From Nostoc sp. NIES-3756 (GTDB lineage Bacteria; Cyanobacteriota; Cyanobacteriia; Cyanobacteriales; Nostocaceae), in contig NZ_AP017295.1 of NCBI RefSeq assembly GCF_001548375.1, positions 5,056,501 to 5,120,500 of the forward strand: 64,000 nt of DNA. The letters run 5' to 3'. How positions within the stretch are numbered: the first letter of the stretch is position 1; every line of letters begins with the position of its first letter. The position numbers were made by a program, and so were the translations under genes. Under the pieces are notes generated by a model. It did not search any database and was not told the DNA's origin. It saw nothing but the letters and a program-made list of their open reading frames with translations. Below are positions 10,952 through 19,201 of this stretch, piece by piece.

Positions 10952-11042
10952 TCTTGGGAGGGGCTAGGGGTGGGTTACTCCCTCATCTTCCTCATCTCAC
11001 TTCCCACACCCTGTTAATATTAATTAGCTTTGCTACCTACTG

Positions 11043-11981
11043 ATGAAAAACGCTTTTATGAATCAATTGACGGCTAAAGATTGGATACTCATCAAAGGAC
11101 GGCTAACTCCTTATCTGTTCTTGCTACCTGCTTTGATTTTGTTGGGTTTGACTGTCTTTTGGCCGGCGTTACAAGCGTTCTACCTCAGTTTTACAAGCTA
11201 CGAAGACTTGAGCCAACCACCGCAATGGATAGGTTTTAAGAACTTCCTCCGGTTGTGGAAAGATGCAGTTTTTTGGAAAACTTTAGAAAACACATTTCTT
11301 TATCTTGTCGGTGTAGTGCCGATTTTGGTAATTGCGCCTTTAGGGTTGGCAATTTTAGTTAACCAAAAACTCCGAGCAATTAATTGGTTTAGAGCCGCCT
11401 ACTATACACCAGTAGTAATTTCTATGGTGGTTGCAGGTATAGCGTGGAAATGGCTATATGCAGAAAACGGCTTACTCAATCAGTTGCTCAAAACCTTTGG
11501 TTTTACAGAAGGTATTCCCTGGTTGACTACTTCCGCCAAAGTTTTCGGCATCGTGCCAATTTCTCTTGCCAGCGTCATGGCTGTGACTATCTGGAAAGGA
11601 CTCGGCTACTACATGGTAATTTATCTAGCTGGATTACAATCAATTCCGGCTGATGTATACGAAGCTGCCGCTATTGATGGCTCAGATGGGATTCGCAAAC
11701 ATTGGGATGTGACGATTCCCTTGATGAAGCCTTATCTTGCTCTAGTAGCTGTAATTTCGGCAATTTCTGCCACTAAGGTATTTGAAGAAGTTTACATCAT
11801 GACTCAGGGCGGGCCACTCAATAGTTCAAAAACTATCGTTTACTATCTATATGAGCGAGCCTTTAGTGATTTAGAAATCAGCTACGCCTGCACGATTGGA
11901 CTAGTACTGTTTTTAATAATTTTAGGCTTATCAGTTTTGCGATTAGTTATTAGTCAGCCAGGAGGAGATAATTTGGTTTAA
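11043..11981 (+). CDS. Sugar ABC transporter permease, MalF/UgpA type
   Basis: A 312-residue inner-membrane permease with six predicted spans, starting at about residue 20 (YLFLLPALILLGLTVFWP). It carries the EAA loop signature DVYEAAAIDGSDGIRKHWDVTIPLMKPYL that docks onto the ATPase. The family imports oligosaccharides, glycerol-phosphate or similar solutes with a partner permease, a periplasmic binding protein and a shared ATPase. No partner is adjacent, so it is another orphan permease gene and the substrate is unknown. A second in-frame Met (MNQL) lies five codons downstream and could be the start. Confidence 0.9.
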   Translation: MKNAFMNQLTAKDWILIKGRLTPYLFLLPALILLGLTVFWPALQAFYLSFTSYEDLSQPPQWIGFKNFLRLWKDAVFWKTLENTFLYLVGVVPILVIAPLGLAILVNQKLRAINWFRAAYYTPVVISMVVAGIAWKWLYAENGLLNQLLKTFGFTEGIPWLTTSAKVFGIVPISLASVMAVTIWKGLGYYMVIYLAGLQSIPADVYEAAAIDGSDGIRKHWDVTIPLMKPYLALVAVISAISATKVFEEVYIMTQGGPLNSSKTIVYYLYERAFSDLEISYACTIGLVLFLIILGLSVLRLVISQPGGDNLV

Positions 11982-12178
11982 TACTGAGTACTCAGCACTA
12001 TTGATTGCCGCCTCAAATTTTCCTGTGTTACATTGAATTACAAGGTAGTAATATATTTACCGAGCTATGGTTTGGGTTCTGTATACCCAACTGGTGCGCC
12101 AACCTCTGGCTTGAACGTATGCCGCAAAGTGATAGGTTACTGCTTTACACCGTTTGATCTGGTCAAAATCAAACACCC

Positions 12179-12253
12179 TGAAAGTTAGCTCACTAGTAGA
12201 GCGATCGGCTTTTCCCCGATTTGTTGTGGGTTCGATTCCCATACTTTCCACCA
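12179..12253 (+). tRNA. tRNA-Lys(UUU)-like gene, probably degenerate
   Basis: The sequence folds as a cloverleaf: acceptor strands TGAAAGT / ACTTTCC, D-stem GCTC/GAGC, anticodon stem ATCGG/CCGAT with loop CTTTTCC (anticodon TTT), T-arm GTGGG-TTCGATT-CCCAT, then A and an encoded CCA. Several features are abnormal. Pair 1-72 is T-C, the D-loop ACTAGTA lacks the G18-G19 pair, and position 37 is C. It may be a decayed tRNA, a genomic-island remnant or a specialised tRNA. Confidence 0.4.
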
Positions 12254-12627
12254 ACCCTGTCCGGGTTAAAAGACACTACTCTGCAAAAGTAGCCCCTTTA
12301 ACTTTAGTAAAAACTCTGTAATGTAGGTTTACTGTTAGTCATCACCTAGTGATGGTTAATGGTAGCAGTAAAGAAGCTAGAGCGAATGTTCTCTCCCTAA
12401 CTTGAGTATGTTCCTTCATTTTTCTAATTAGGCAAAATGAACGACTTATTTGAGGGCTGTTATTTCTAGATTACCCAAGGGTAGCCTAGAACCAAGTAAC
12501 AGCAATCTTAATCCAGTTTGGAGACGCATCTCGTCCGCAACCGAACTGTCAAACCTACATTTGCAGAGTTTTAAAATATGTTGTAGTATATGTAGTATAA
12601 GCATGGGAAGTTGAAGTCTCAGAGACA
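12254..12627. other. Intergenic region, 374 bp
   Basis: Follows the tRNA-like sequence and precedes kptA. It contains an imperfect inverted repeat (CTAGATTACCCAAGGGTAGCCTAG near 12468) and an AT-rich stretch with GTAGTATA direct repeats near 12583-12600, which may belong to the kptA promoter. No gene was recognised. Confidence 0.4.
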
Positions 12628-13176
12628 ATGAATCAAGAACGTCAGGTCAAAATCAGCAAATTTTTAAGTAAGCATTTGCGTCATACACCAGAACGCCTTG
12701 GCTTGGTTTTGTCTCCTGGCGGTTGGGTAGCAGTTGATGAATTACTAGCTGCTTGTAAATCTCATCGATTTCCTATTTCTCATGCAGAATTGAAACAAGT
12801 TGTTGTTAACAACGACAAGCAGCGCTTTTCGTTTGATGAGACTGGAACCAAAATTAGAGCTAATCAAGGACATAGTGTGGAAGTAGATTTGCAATTACAA
12901 CCACAAATTCCACCGCCTATTCTTTATCACGGTACAGGTGAGAAATCAGTACCAAAAATCTTAGAAACTGGATTGCTGAAGATGTCACGTCATCATGTGC
13001 ATTTATCTACAGATGTGGAAACTGCGCGAAAAGTAGGAATGCGACATGGTAAACCAGTAATTTTTACTGTTGATGCTATGGTTATGTATCAAGCAGGCTT
13101 TACTTTTTATTGTTCAGATAATGGGGTTTATTTAGTGGATCATGTTCCCCATGACTATTTACATGTGATGAATTAA
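12628..13176 (+). CDS. kptA: RNA 2'-phosphotransferase, Tpt1/KptA family
   Basis: The 182-residue protein starts with the family signature ISKFLSKHLRHTPERLGL and SPGGWVAVDELL (winged-helix N-lobe). The ADP-ribosyltransferase-like C-lobe has ILYHGTG, HVHLSTD and GVYLVDHVP. Tpt1/KptA enzymes remove a 2'-phosphate from RNA splice junctions using NAD+. In bacteria the physiological RNA is unknown, but RNA repair or NAD-dependent modification is assumed. The conserved Arg-His-Arg pattern of the N-lobe is visible. It is followed after 9 bp by a YdeI-like gene and then an SPFH gene, probably one transcript. Confidence 0.92.
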   Translation: MNQERQVKISKFLSKHLRHTPERLGLVLSPGGWVAVDELLAACKSHRFPISHAELKQVVVNNDKQRFSFDETGTKIRANQGHSVEVDLQLQPQIPPPILYHGTGEKSVPKILETGLLKMSRHHVHLSTDVETARKVGMRHGKPVIFTVDAMVMYQAGFTFYCSDNGVYLVDHVPHDYLHVMN

Positions 13177-13185
13177 ATTATCCTT

Positions 13186-13767
13186 ATGCCTAACTTTGAT
13201 AACCAATTACAAACATTTCATGCCACAAATCGTCAAGAATGGCGGGAATGGTTGGAAAGGAACTATCAAAGTGCTATTGGTGTTTGGTTAGTTTATTACA
13301 AAGTCAAAAGTGGTAAACCAAGTATTCGATATAGTGAGGCAGTAAAAGAAGCTTTATGTTTCGGTTGGATTGACAGTAAAGTTAAATCCTTGGACGAGGA
13401 AAGTTATATGCAAATATTTACACCTCGAAAACCGAAAAGTGTTTGGTCAAAATTGAATAAACAATATATTCAAGAACTGATTGAGCAAGGTTTAATGACT
13501 GAAGCTGGTTTAGCAAAAATTGTAGCCGCAAAACAAGATGGTTCATGGACTACATTAGATGCGATAGAAGCATTAATGATTCCAGATGATTTACAACAGG
13601 CTTTAGCTGCAAATGCAACCGCCAGTCGATATTTTGCAGGTTTAAGTAACTCAACTAAAAAGAATATCCTATCTTGGATTGCCAGTGCTAAACGTCCAGA
13701 AACGAGGCTAAGGCGAATTGAGCAGACTATAGATGCAGTAGCACAAAATAAAATTCCTAAGTTATAA
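13186..13767 (+). CDS. YdeI/OmdA-family protein (bacteriocin-protection type)
   Basis: A 193-residue protein with the family features WREWLERNYQSAIGVWLVYYKVKSG, the motif EALCFGWIDSKVKSLDEESYMQIFTPRKPKSVWSKLNKQ, and the C-terminal helical region ending SAKRPETRLRRIEQTIDAVAQNK. The family is widespread; some members were linked to resistance to peptides or bacteriocins, but the biochemical activity is unknown. The gene lies 9 bp after kptA and 21 bp before an SPFH-domain gene on the same strand, suggesting an operon. Confidence 0.85.
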   Translation: MPNFDNQLQTFHATNRQEWREWLERNYQSAIGVWLVYYKVKSGKPSIRYSEAVKEALCFGWIDSKVKSLDEESYMQIFTPRKPKSVWSKLNKQYIQELIEQGLMTEAGLAKIVAAKQDGSWTTLDAIEALMIPDDLQQALAANATASRYFAGLSNSTKKNILSWIASAKRPETRLRRIEQTIDAVAQNKIPKL

Positions 13768-13788
13768 AGGTCATTATTTAGATTCAAA

Positions 13789-15342
13789 ATGTCAATCTTA
13801 TCTACACTAATTTCTATGTGGAAGACTTTTTATATCAAGCCTAACGAAGTCGGTATTTTATATCATCGTAGTGATTTTAAGAAAATATTACAGCCTGGAA
13901 CTTATACTTATTTTGGTTGGCATTGGCAAGTAACAACTTATAACCTCAATCAGCCTGAAGCTTATATTGAGAACTTAGAACTTTTACTGCGAAATCATGC
14001 CTCAGAGTTACAGGAATATTTGTTAATAGTCAGAACAGCTTTTAATCAAGCTGCTTTGGTACGCTTGGGTCAAACTTGGGTGAGTGTGACACCGAATCAA
14101 TTACGAGCGTTTTGGCGTGGTTTTATTGAGGTACAAGCTCATTTTTTCAATTTGGAAGAAGGCTTAGAATTACCTGCTGAGTTTGTTCGTCAGGTGAGGG
14201 GAATTGATTTAACTGGAATTAAGAAATTCCAAATTTCCGAGTATGAGATTGGTTTGCTGTATGTGCAGAATAATTTTGTGCGATCGCTTTTAACAGGTGA
14301 GTATGCTTTTTGGTCTGTTGATCGGGATGTTTCGGTGCGGAGTATTAGCCGTCTTATACCCAATCCAGACTTTCCTTTAGAAGAAATTTTGATTGAACAA
14401 CATCCTGATTTTGTGGAGGCTTATTGCGAGATTGTGCAATTGCAGACTCAACAAGTAGCGATCGCACGTTATCAAGGTAAAGTCATTGCCATCCTACCAC
14501 CAACCAGCCGCAAGCTATTTTGGCGGGGTGTTGAAGTAGAAGTAATCGACATCAGCAACGATGCCAAGTTACCTACTCGCCTCATTGCTGAGTTAGTTTC
14601 CGGTTTACCTGAAGTTCTAGTTTTGAGCCGCAATTACTTACATATTTGCGAAGTACCTACACAGCACATTGGTTTGCTATATGTGAATCAGGAGTTTCAA
14701 GCACAACTTCCATCCGGAAAGCACGCATGGTGGTTGTTTGGACGTTCTCTGCGTACAGAAGTTTTTGACCTACGCTACTCCACTTTAGAGGTAGCTGGAC
14801 AAGACATCCTTTCCAAAGATAAAGTCCCGTTGCGCTTGAATTTAACGGCTGGCTATCGCATTCTCGACCCTCTGAGAGCCAAAAATGGTTTATCGGATAT
14901 TCCTAATTACTTATATAAGGAATTACAGTTTGCCTTGCGTGGCGCTGTAGGTGAGAGAACTTTGGATGCTTTACTGGAGGATAAAGGCGCAATTGATAGC
15001 AGTATTTTTGAATATATTCGTCAAAAAACTTCGGACTATGGCATTGAAATCGATTCCGTTGGGGTGAAAGATATCATTCTTCCTGGTGAGATTAAAACGA
15101 TTTTAAGCAAGGTTGTAGAAGCTGAAAAAGCAGCTCAAGCAAACGTAATTCGTCGTCGTGAAGAAACTGCTGCTACCCGGAGTATGCTCAATACTGCCAA
15201 GGTAATGGAAGATAACCCTGTGGCGTTGCGTTTGAAGGAGTTGGAAGTGTTAGAACGAATTGCCGAAAAAATTGAAAAAATCCAAGTTAACGGCAGTTTG
15301 GACAACATTTTGACCGAGTTGATTCGGATTAATCGCAATTAA
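13789..15342 (+). CDS. SPFH/band 7 (slipin-like) protein
   Basis: A 517-residue protein with three beta-rich repeats at the N-terminal part (each with an IGLLYV or VGILYH strand) and a C-terminal SPFH/band 7 domain (about 320-460: DILSKDKVPLRLNLTAGYRILDP and VKDIILPGEIKTILSKVVEAEKAAQA). It ends in a helical, probably coiled-coil, tail. SPFH proteins oligomerise into membrane-associated ring or scaffold structures. No clear transmembrane segment is present, so this may be a soluble or peripheral form. It is probably cotranscribed with kptA and the YdeI-like gene. Confidence 0.85.
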   Translation: MSILSTLISMWKTFYIKPNEVGILYHRSDFKKILQPGTYTYFGWHWQVTTYNLNQPEAYIENLELLLRNHASELQEYLLIVRTAFNQAALVRLGQTWVSVTPNQLRAFWRGFIEVQAHFFNLEEGLELPAEFVRQVRGIDLTGIKKFQISEYEIGLLYVQNNFVRSLLTGEYAFWSVDRDVSVRSISRLIPNPDFPLEEILIEQHPDFVEAYCEIVQLQTQQVAIARYQGKVIAILPPTSRKLFWRGVEVEVIDISNDAKLPTRLIAELVSGLPEVLVLSRNYLHICEVPTQHIGLLYVNQEFQAQLPSGKHAWWLFGRSLRTEVFDLRYSTLEVAGQDILSKDKVPLRLNLTAGYRILDPLRAKNGLSDIPNYLYKELQFALRGAVGERTLDALLEDKGAIDSSIFEYIRQKTSDYGIEIDSVGVKDIILPGEIKTILSKVVEAEKAAQANVIRRREETAATRSMLNTAKVMEDNPVALRLKELEVLERIAEKIEKIQVNGSLDNILTELIRINRN

Positions 15343-15424
15343 AAATTTGGCGTTGCTGTATTAAAGCCCCTGTGGATAGAGTATGAAGTTACAGTCTACT
15401 CTTGCTGGAAGGGTGATAAATTAC

Positions 15425-15853
15425 CTAATCTCCAGGTTGGTTAAACACCTCTAAAATATGTCGGCAAACTTGTTTAAGCTGATTCCCAACTTGAGGCGAT
15501 GGTACAGAATCACCCACAAAACTCCAGTTTTCCACAGTGGACAGCCGCCACACCTCTCCCCGATGATCAAATCCAGCTACCTCTAAACCGATCGCTCGAC
15601 GTAATTTTGTGATTGGATCTTGGTAAAATCGAATTTGAATTAACACACTGCGACTACGCCAAGATTTGCTGACACCAGGAAAATGAAAACCAATATCAAT
15701 AGAATCTGGGTCAACTAACTCTCTAGTTTCTGGATCATTATTCCAAGGTTTCAAGTCTGATTTAGCATCAGGAAACTCAAACTTGAATAAATTTACTGCT
15801 GTAGCAATCTTGCTGGCGAGTTCAAGGTTGGTTGCTTGTTCAGCTGCGTTCAC
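15425..15853 (-). CDS. Conserved hypothetical protein, 142 aa
   Basis: A soluble 142-residue protein with no membrane segment. It begins with a helix (AAEQATNLELASKIATAVNLFKF) and has a beta-rich remainder with SIDIGFHFPGVSKSWRSRSVLIQIRFYQD. No catalytic motif or named family is recognised. It stands alone, convergent with the SPFH gene upstream on the plus strand. Confidence 0.6.
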   Translation of the reverse strand: MNAAEQATNLELASKIATAVNLFKFEFPDAKSDLKPWNNDPETRELVDPDSIDIGFHFPGVSKSWRSRSVLIQIRFYQDPITKLRRAIGLEVAGFDHRGEVWRLSTVENWSFVGDSVPSPQVGNQLKQVCRHILEVFNQPGD

Positions 15854-16199
15854 TAAAAAACACTCCTTTATTTTGTCAGTGTAGGTGAAGGTAACAACAA
15901 AAAACCGCCAGAAGGCTTATTGTATTGGTGTTTTAGCTTATCAAGACCAGAAGAATTTAGCAACTCTATATCATGTTTTCCTCATATTGATGATGAGGTA
16001 CTTTTAGTTGAAACAGTATATTAAATTATATTGAGTAATTATACTCAAAAAAAGTCGTTACTACATCCTCTGTAGGAAATACCAAGTTAACAGATTTAAA
16101 ATTTTTGAGAAAATCATTTCCCAGTAAGAACGATAAATTACCTTTGCGATCTAAAATTACACTGTGAATCGGCAAAAAGAAACCAACCAATTTCAGTGT
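15854..16199. other. Intergenic region with a possible aspartyl-protease-like fragment
   Basis: About 346 bp between the hypothetical gene and psbQ. On the minus strand a 61-codon frame (16026-16211) contains LLGNDFLKNF, reminiscent of the C-terminal LLGxDFL strand of retropepsin-like proteases, but it lacks the catalytic part and overlaps the psbQ start. It could be a gene remnant. Nothing else was recognised. Confidence 0.3.
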
Positions 16200-16667
16200 A
16201 TGGCGCGTCAACGCTCAATTTTCTCATTACTTCTGGTATTATTAGCAACTTTCTTAATTAGTTGTGGTAGCCCTACTACCGCAGTTGCACCCCCAACCTA
16301 CACAACTGCACAACTTGAAAGGATTCAAGGATATGCACCTGATATTCAGGCTGTGCGCGATCGCGCGGACGAACTGAAAAAACTGATCCAAAAAAGAGAA
16401 TGGATCGACGTAGGTAATTTTATTCATGGCCCCATTGCAGAAGCAAGATTAACCATGACCTATGTCACACCCAACCTGCTACCTAAAGATCAACCCACAG
16501 CCCGGCAAATCACTAAAGATTTGCTTAACCACCTAGTGAAAATCGATCAGGCTGCTACTGTTGGTAATACCCAACTAGCCTTAAGCAACTATCAAGCTGC
16601 TTTTGCAGATATTGATAAGTTCTTACAACTGCTACCTGACACCAGCAGCCAGTCAGAGGCAGGCTAG
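16200..16667 (+). CDS. psbQ: Photosystem II protein PsbQ (CyanoQ lipoprotein)
   Basis: This 155-residue lipoprotein has the signal sequence MARQRSIFSLLLVLLATFL followed by the lipobox LISC, giving a diacylated Cys at about residue 22. The mature part is a four-helix bundle (VRDRADELKKLIQKREWIDV, IHGPIAEARLTMTYV, ARQITKDLLNHLVKID, ALSNYQAAFADIDKFLQLLP) as in cyanobacterial PsbQ. It sits on the lumenal face of photosystem II, stabilising the oxygen-evolving complex. The ATG at 16200 gives a proper signal peptide; an upstream GTG at 16164 adds twelve unlikely residues. Confidence 0.92.
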   Translation: MARQRSIFSLLLVLLATFLISCGSPTTAVAPPTYTTAQLERIQGYAPDIQAVRDRADELKKLIQKREWIDVGNFIHGPIAEARLTMTYVTPNLLPKDQPTARQITKDLLNHLVKIDQAATVGNTQLALSNYQAAFADIDKFLQLLPDTSSQSEAG

Positions 16668-16678
16668 ACAGGAGAGAA

Positions 16679-16722
16679 TAGGAGATGAGGGGGATGAGGG
16701 AGATGAGGGAGATGAGGGAGAA
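16679..16722. repeat. GATGAGGGA tandem repeats
   Basis: Four near-perfect copies of a 9-bp unit (GATGAGGGG/GATGAGGGA) follow psbQ. The pyrimidine-rich stretch at about 16734-16785 (CTCCCCTCACTCCCCCATC and similar) is roughly complementary, so the two halves could form a hairpin in RNA. Such G-rich arrays recur at 17,887, 22,273 and 23,645. Confidence 0.7.
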
Positions 16723-16802
16723 TTTACAGTTTTTCTCCCCTCACTCCCCCATCTTCCCCCACTTCCCCATTTCCCCCTACTCTCTCTTTGCCAACAAAAC
16801 AC

Positions 16803-17885
16803 ATGAACGTAGCGATTATCGGTTGTGGCGTAGTTGGGGCGGCGATCGCCTACGAACTTAGCCAAGTGCCAGGAATCAAAATTACAGTTTTTGACAAACA
16901 ACCACCCGCGCAAGCTTCCACAGGTGCAGCGCTGGGTGTTTTAGTAGGTATAATCAGCCAAAAAGTCAAAGGTAAAGCTTGGCAGATGCGCCAATATAGC
17001 ATCCAGCGTTATGAAACTTTGATTCCTGAACTCGAAGCCATCACAGGACGTAAAATTCCTTTTAATCGTCAAGGGATTCTCAGCCTTTGCTTAGAAGCAG
17101 AAAAAACAGAAGGCTGGGAAAAATTAGCAGCCATTCGCCACTCTCAAGGCTGGCAATTAGAAATCTGGGACACAGCCAAACTCAAAGATATTTGCCCCCA
17201 AGTTAATAATCCCCAAATTACTGGCGCTGTTTACTCTCCACAAGACCGCCAATTAGACCCCACCGCCTTAACATTAGCCTTAGTTGAGGCTGCCCAACAT
17301 AATGGTGTAACTTTTAAATTCGGCGTAACTGTATTAGGTGTTACCACTATAGAAGCTAACCAATATACATCCGTCGAGACAACCGAAGGTAAAATCAGTG
17401 CCGACTGGATTATTATCTCGGCTGGTTTAGGTTCCACACCCATAACAGCACAACTCAACCAAACAGTAGATATTCGTCCTGTACTGGGACAAGCTTTGCA
17501 AGTGCGCTTAGGACATTCATTAGGAAATCCTGATTTTCAACCAGCAATTACAGGTAATGACGTGCATATAGTCCCTGTAGGTGGTGGAGACTATTGGATA
17601 GGTGCAACAGTAGAATTTCCGACAAACAACAATCAAATTCCACCTAATCAAGAATTACTAGAATCCGTCAGACAACAGGCTATTTCCTTCTGTCCAGAAT
17701 TAGCAACAGCCCAAATCATCCGCACTTGGTCAGGCTTACGCCCCCGTCCTGAAGGTCGTCCAGCACCAGTAATTGATGAATTGCCAGGGTTCAATAACAT
17801 CCTGTTAGCAACCGGACACTATCGCAACGGTGTTTTACTCGCACCCGCAACCGCTCAGGCAATTCGTGAGAAGATTCTCAATTAA
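16803..17885 (+). CDS. FAD-dependent oxidoreductase, DAO family (amino-acid or glycine oxidase-like)
   Basis: A 360-residue flavoprotein with an N-terminal Rossmann motif VAIIGCGVVGAAIAYEL and Glu/Asp-ended second strand (ITVFDK), followed by QASTGAALGVL. The family substrate-domain region has PQDRQLDPTALTLALVEAAQ, and the C-terminal FAD motif is RTWSGLRPRPEGRPAPVIDELPG...LLATGHYRNGVLLAPATA. This C-terminus resembles glycine oxidase ThiO and D-amino-acid dehydrogenases. The exact substrate cannot be told. The ATG at 16803 is preferred over the upstream TTG at 16788. Confidence 0.85.
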   Translation: MNVAIIGCGVVGAAIAYELSQVPGIKITVFDKQPPAQASTGAALGVLVGIISQKVKGKAWQMRQYSIQRYETLIPELEAITGRKIPFNRQGILSLCLEAEKTEGWEKLAAIRHSQGWQLEIWDTAKLKDICPQVNNPQITGAVYSPQDRQLDPTALTLALVEAAQHNGVTFKFGVTVLGVTTIEANQYTSVETTEGKISADWIIISAGLGSTPITAQLNQTVDIRPVLGQALQVRLGHSLGNPDFQPAITGNDVHIVPVGGGDYWIGATVEFPTNNNQIPPNQELLESVRQQAISFCPELATAQIIRTWSGLRPRPEGRPAPVIDELPGFNNILLATGHYRNGVLLAPATAQAIREKILN

Positions 17886-17886
17886 G

Positions 17887-17970
17887 GGGAGTAGGGAGTA
17901 GGGAGTGGAGAAGATGAGGGAGAGTAACTATGGACTGTTGACTATGGACTGTTGACTAATGACCAAATTT
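17887..17970. repeat. GGGAGTA and TGTTGACTATGGAC tandem repeats
   Basis: Purine-rich GGGAGTAGGGAGTAGGGAGT units are followed by ACTATGGACTGTTGACTATG repeats. This is non-coding filler between the oxidase and hydrolase genes, of the same families as other gaps in this window. Confidence 0.7.
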
Positions 17971-17992
17971 TGAAAAACTTTTAGGAAAAAAC

Positions 17993-18841
17993 GTGTCAAT
18001 CACAGAAAATAAAATAACAGTAAATTCTTTAGAGTGGTTTTATCGGGAATCTGCGCCAATTGGTAGAACTGACTTGTTGCCTGTGTTGTTACTACATGGT
18101 ATACCTTCACAGAGTTACAGTTGGCGTGATATCTTACCAGCATTAGGTAGTCAGGGAACAAGAGCGATCGCACCAGATTGGATCGGTTCGGGCTTTTCTG
18201 CCAAGCCGGAAAAACAAGACTTTGCCTACACTACCGAAGCATACATCACAGCATTAGCAGCATTCGTTCAAGCTTTAGAACTTGAGCGTTTTTCTCTGGT
18301 TGTCCAAGGATTTCTAGGCTCTGTCGGTCTACAATACGCCTTAAAGTATCCTGAACAAATTGCTAACATAGCCATCCTCAATGCCCCAATCTCCACAGCC
18401 GCCAAATTACCGTGGAAGTTGAAACAAATGGGTCTACCATTTATCGGTGACATGATGACTCAAGACCCATTATTAATTGACCGAACTCTAGAAGGTGGTA
18501 GTCGTTACCGTATCGAAGACAAAGATTTAGATGTTTATCGCAAACCCTTCTTGAAAACCTCTGCTGTAGGACGGGCGCTTTTAACAACGATTCGCAACCT
18601 GCAACTTCCAACTGCCATGACAGAAATTGAATCAGGCTTTAAACAATGGCAACAACCGATTTTAATTCAATGGGGCATGATAGACCCTTGGTTGCCCGTA
18701 GAGGTAGCACAAAAGTTTGCTGATACCGTCCCCAATGCCGAATTAATCAAACTCAACAACGTCGGACACTATCCCCAAGAACACTACCATAAAACAATCC
18801 TAGAAGACCTTCTACCCTTCGTGCGTCGTGCTAAGAGTTGA
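17993..18841 (+). CDS. Alpha/beta hydrolase fold protein lacking the usual nucleophile
   Basis: A 282-residue protein with the oxyanion strand LLLHGIPSQSYSWRDILP, the cap region, the acid strand IQWGMIDPWLPVEVA (Asp), and the His in NNVGHYPQEHYHK. It resembles haloalkane dehalogenase/epoxide hydrolase relatives. At the nucleophile elbow, where family members have GHDWGG or GxSxG, the sequence reads VVQGFLGSVG, placing Phe at the nucleophile position. It may therefore be non-catalytic or use another mechanism. It starts with GTG at 17993. Confidence 0.85.
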   Translation: MSITENKITVNSLEWFYRESAPIGRTDLLPVLLLHGIPSQSYSWRDILPALGSQGTRAIAPDWIGSGFSAKPEKQDFAYTTEAYITALAAFVQALELERFSLVVQGFLGSVGLQYALKYPEQIANIAILNAPISTAAKLPWKLKQMGLPFIGDMMTQDPLLIDRTLEGGSRYRIEDKDLDVYRKPFLKTSAVGRALLTTIRNLQLPTAMTEIESGFKQWQQPILIQWGMIDPWLPVEVAQKFADTVPNAELIKLNNVGHYPQEHYHKTILEDLLPFVRRAKS

Positions 18842-18882
18842 CTGTTGACTGTTGACTGATAAGTTATTCTCCTCATCTCCCC

Positions 18883-19149
18883 CTACTTCCCACTCCCATC
18901 ATGATGATGACAACAACCATCACCGCCTATTTCCGGCACAGGATCATAACCACCTGGATGGAAGGGATGACAGCGTAAGATACGGCGAGTTGCCATCCAG
19001 CCTCCACGGAACACGCCAAATCTTTCAATGGCTTGGATGGCATACATTGAACAAGTGGGTTGAAATCGACAAGTCGGGGGAAACAATGGGGAAATAAACA
19101 TTCTGTATCCCTTAATTAACCAAATAAATATTTGCTTCATGAGCGTCAC
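18883..19149 (-). CDS. yidD: Membrane protein insertion efficiency factor YidD
   Basis: An 88-residue protein with the diagnostic YidD pattern: [31 protein letters not shown]...[25 protein letters not shown], including the three conserved cysteines and HPxxPGGxDPVP. An amphipathic helix at the N-terminus associates with the inner membrane, where YidD assists YidC-dependent insertion. It ends in a His-rich tail (CCHHHD). The usual rnpA/yidC neighbours are absent, as is common in cyanobacteria. The ATG at 19149 or the second Met three codons later could be the start. Confidence 0.95.
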   Translation of the reverse strand: MTLMKQIFIWLIKGYRMFISPLFPPTCRFQPTCSMYAIQAIERFGVFRGGWMATRRILRCHPFHPGGYDPVPEIGGDGCCHHHDGSGK

Positions 19150-19201
19150 CTAAATCTTATAAATTGTAAGAAAGGTCAAAACTGTCTATCTTGTATTATC
19201 T

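Noticed and set aside
12057..12254. 65-codon minus-strand frame starting MVESMGIEPTT
   Set aside because: It is the reverse of the tRNA-like sequence; this peptide start is a well-known artefact of translating tRNA regions.
16026..16211. 61-codon minus-strand frame with LLGNDFLKNF as an aspartyl protease gene
   Set aside because: It lacks the catalytic DTG part and overlaps the psbQ start; at most a remnant.
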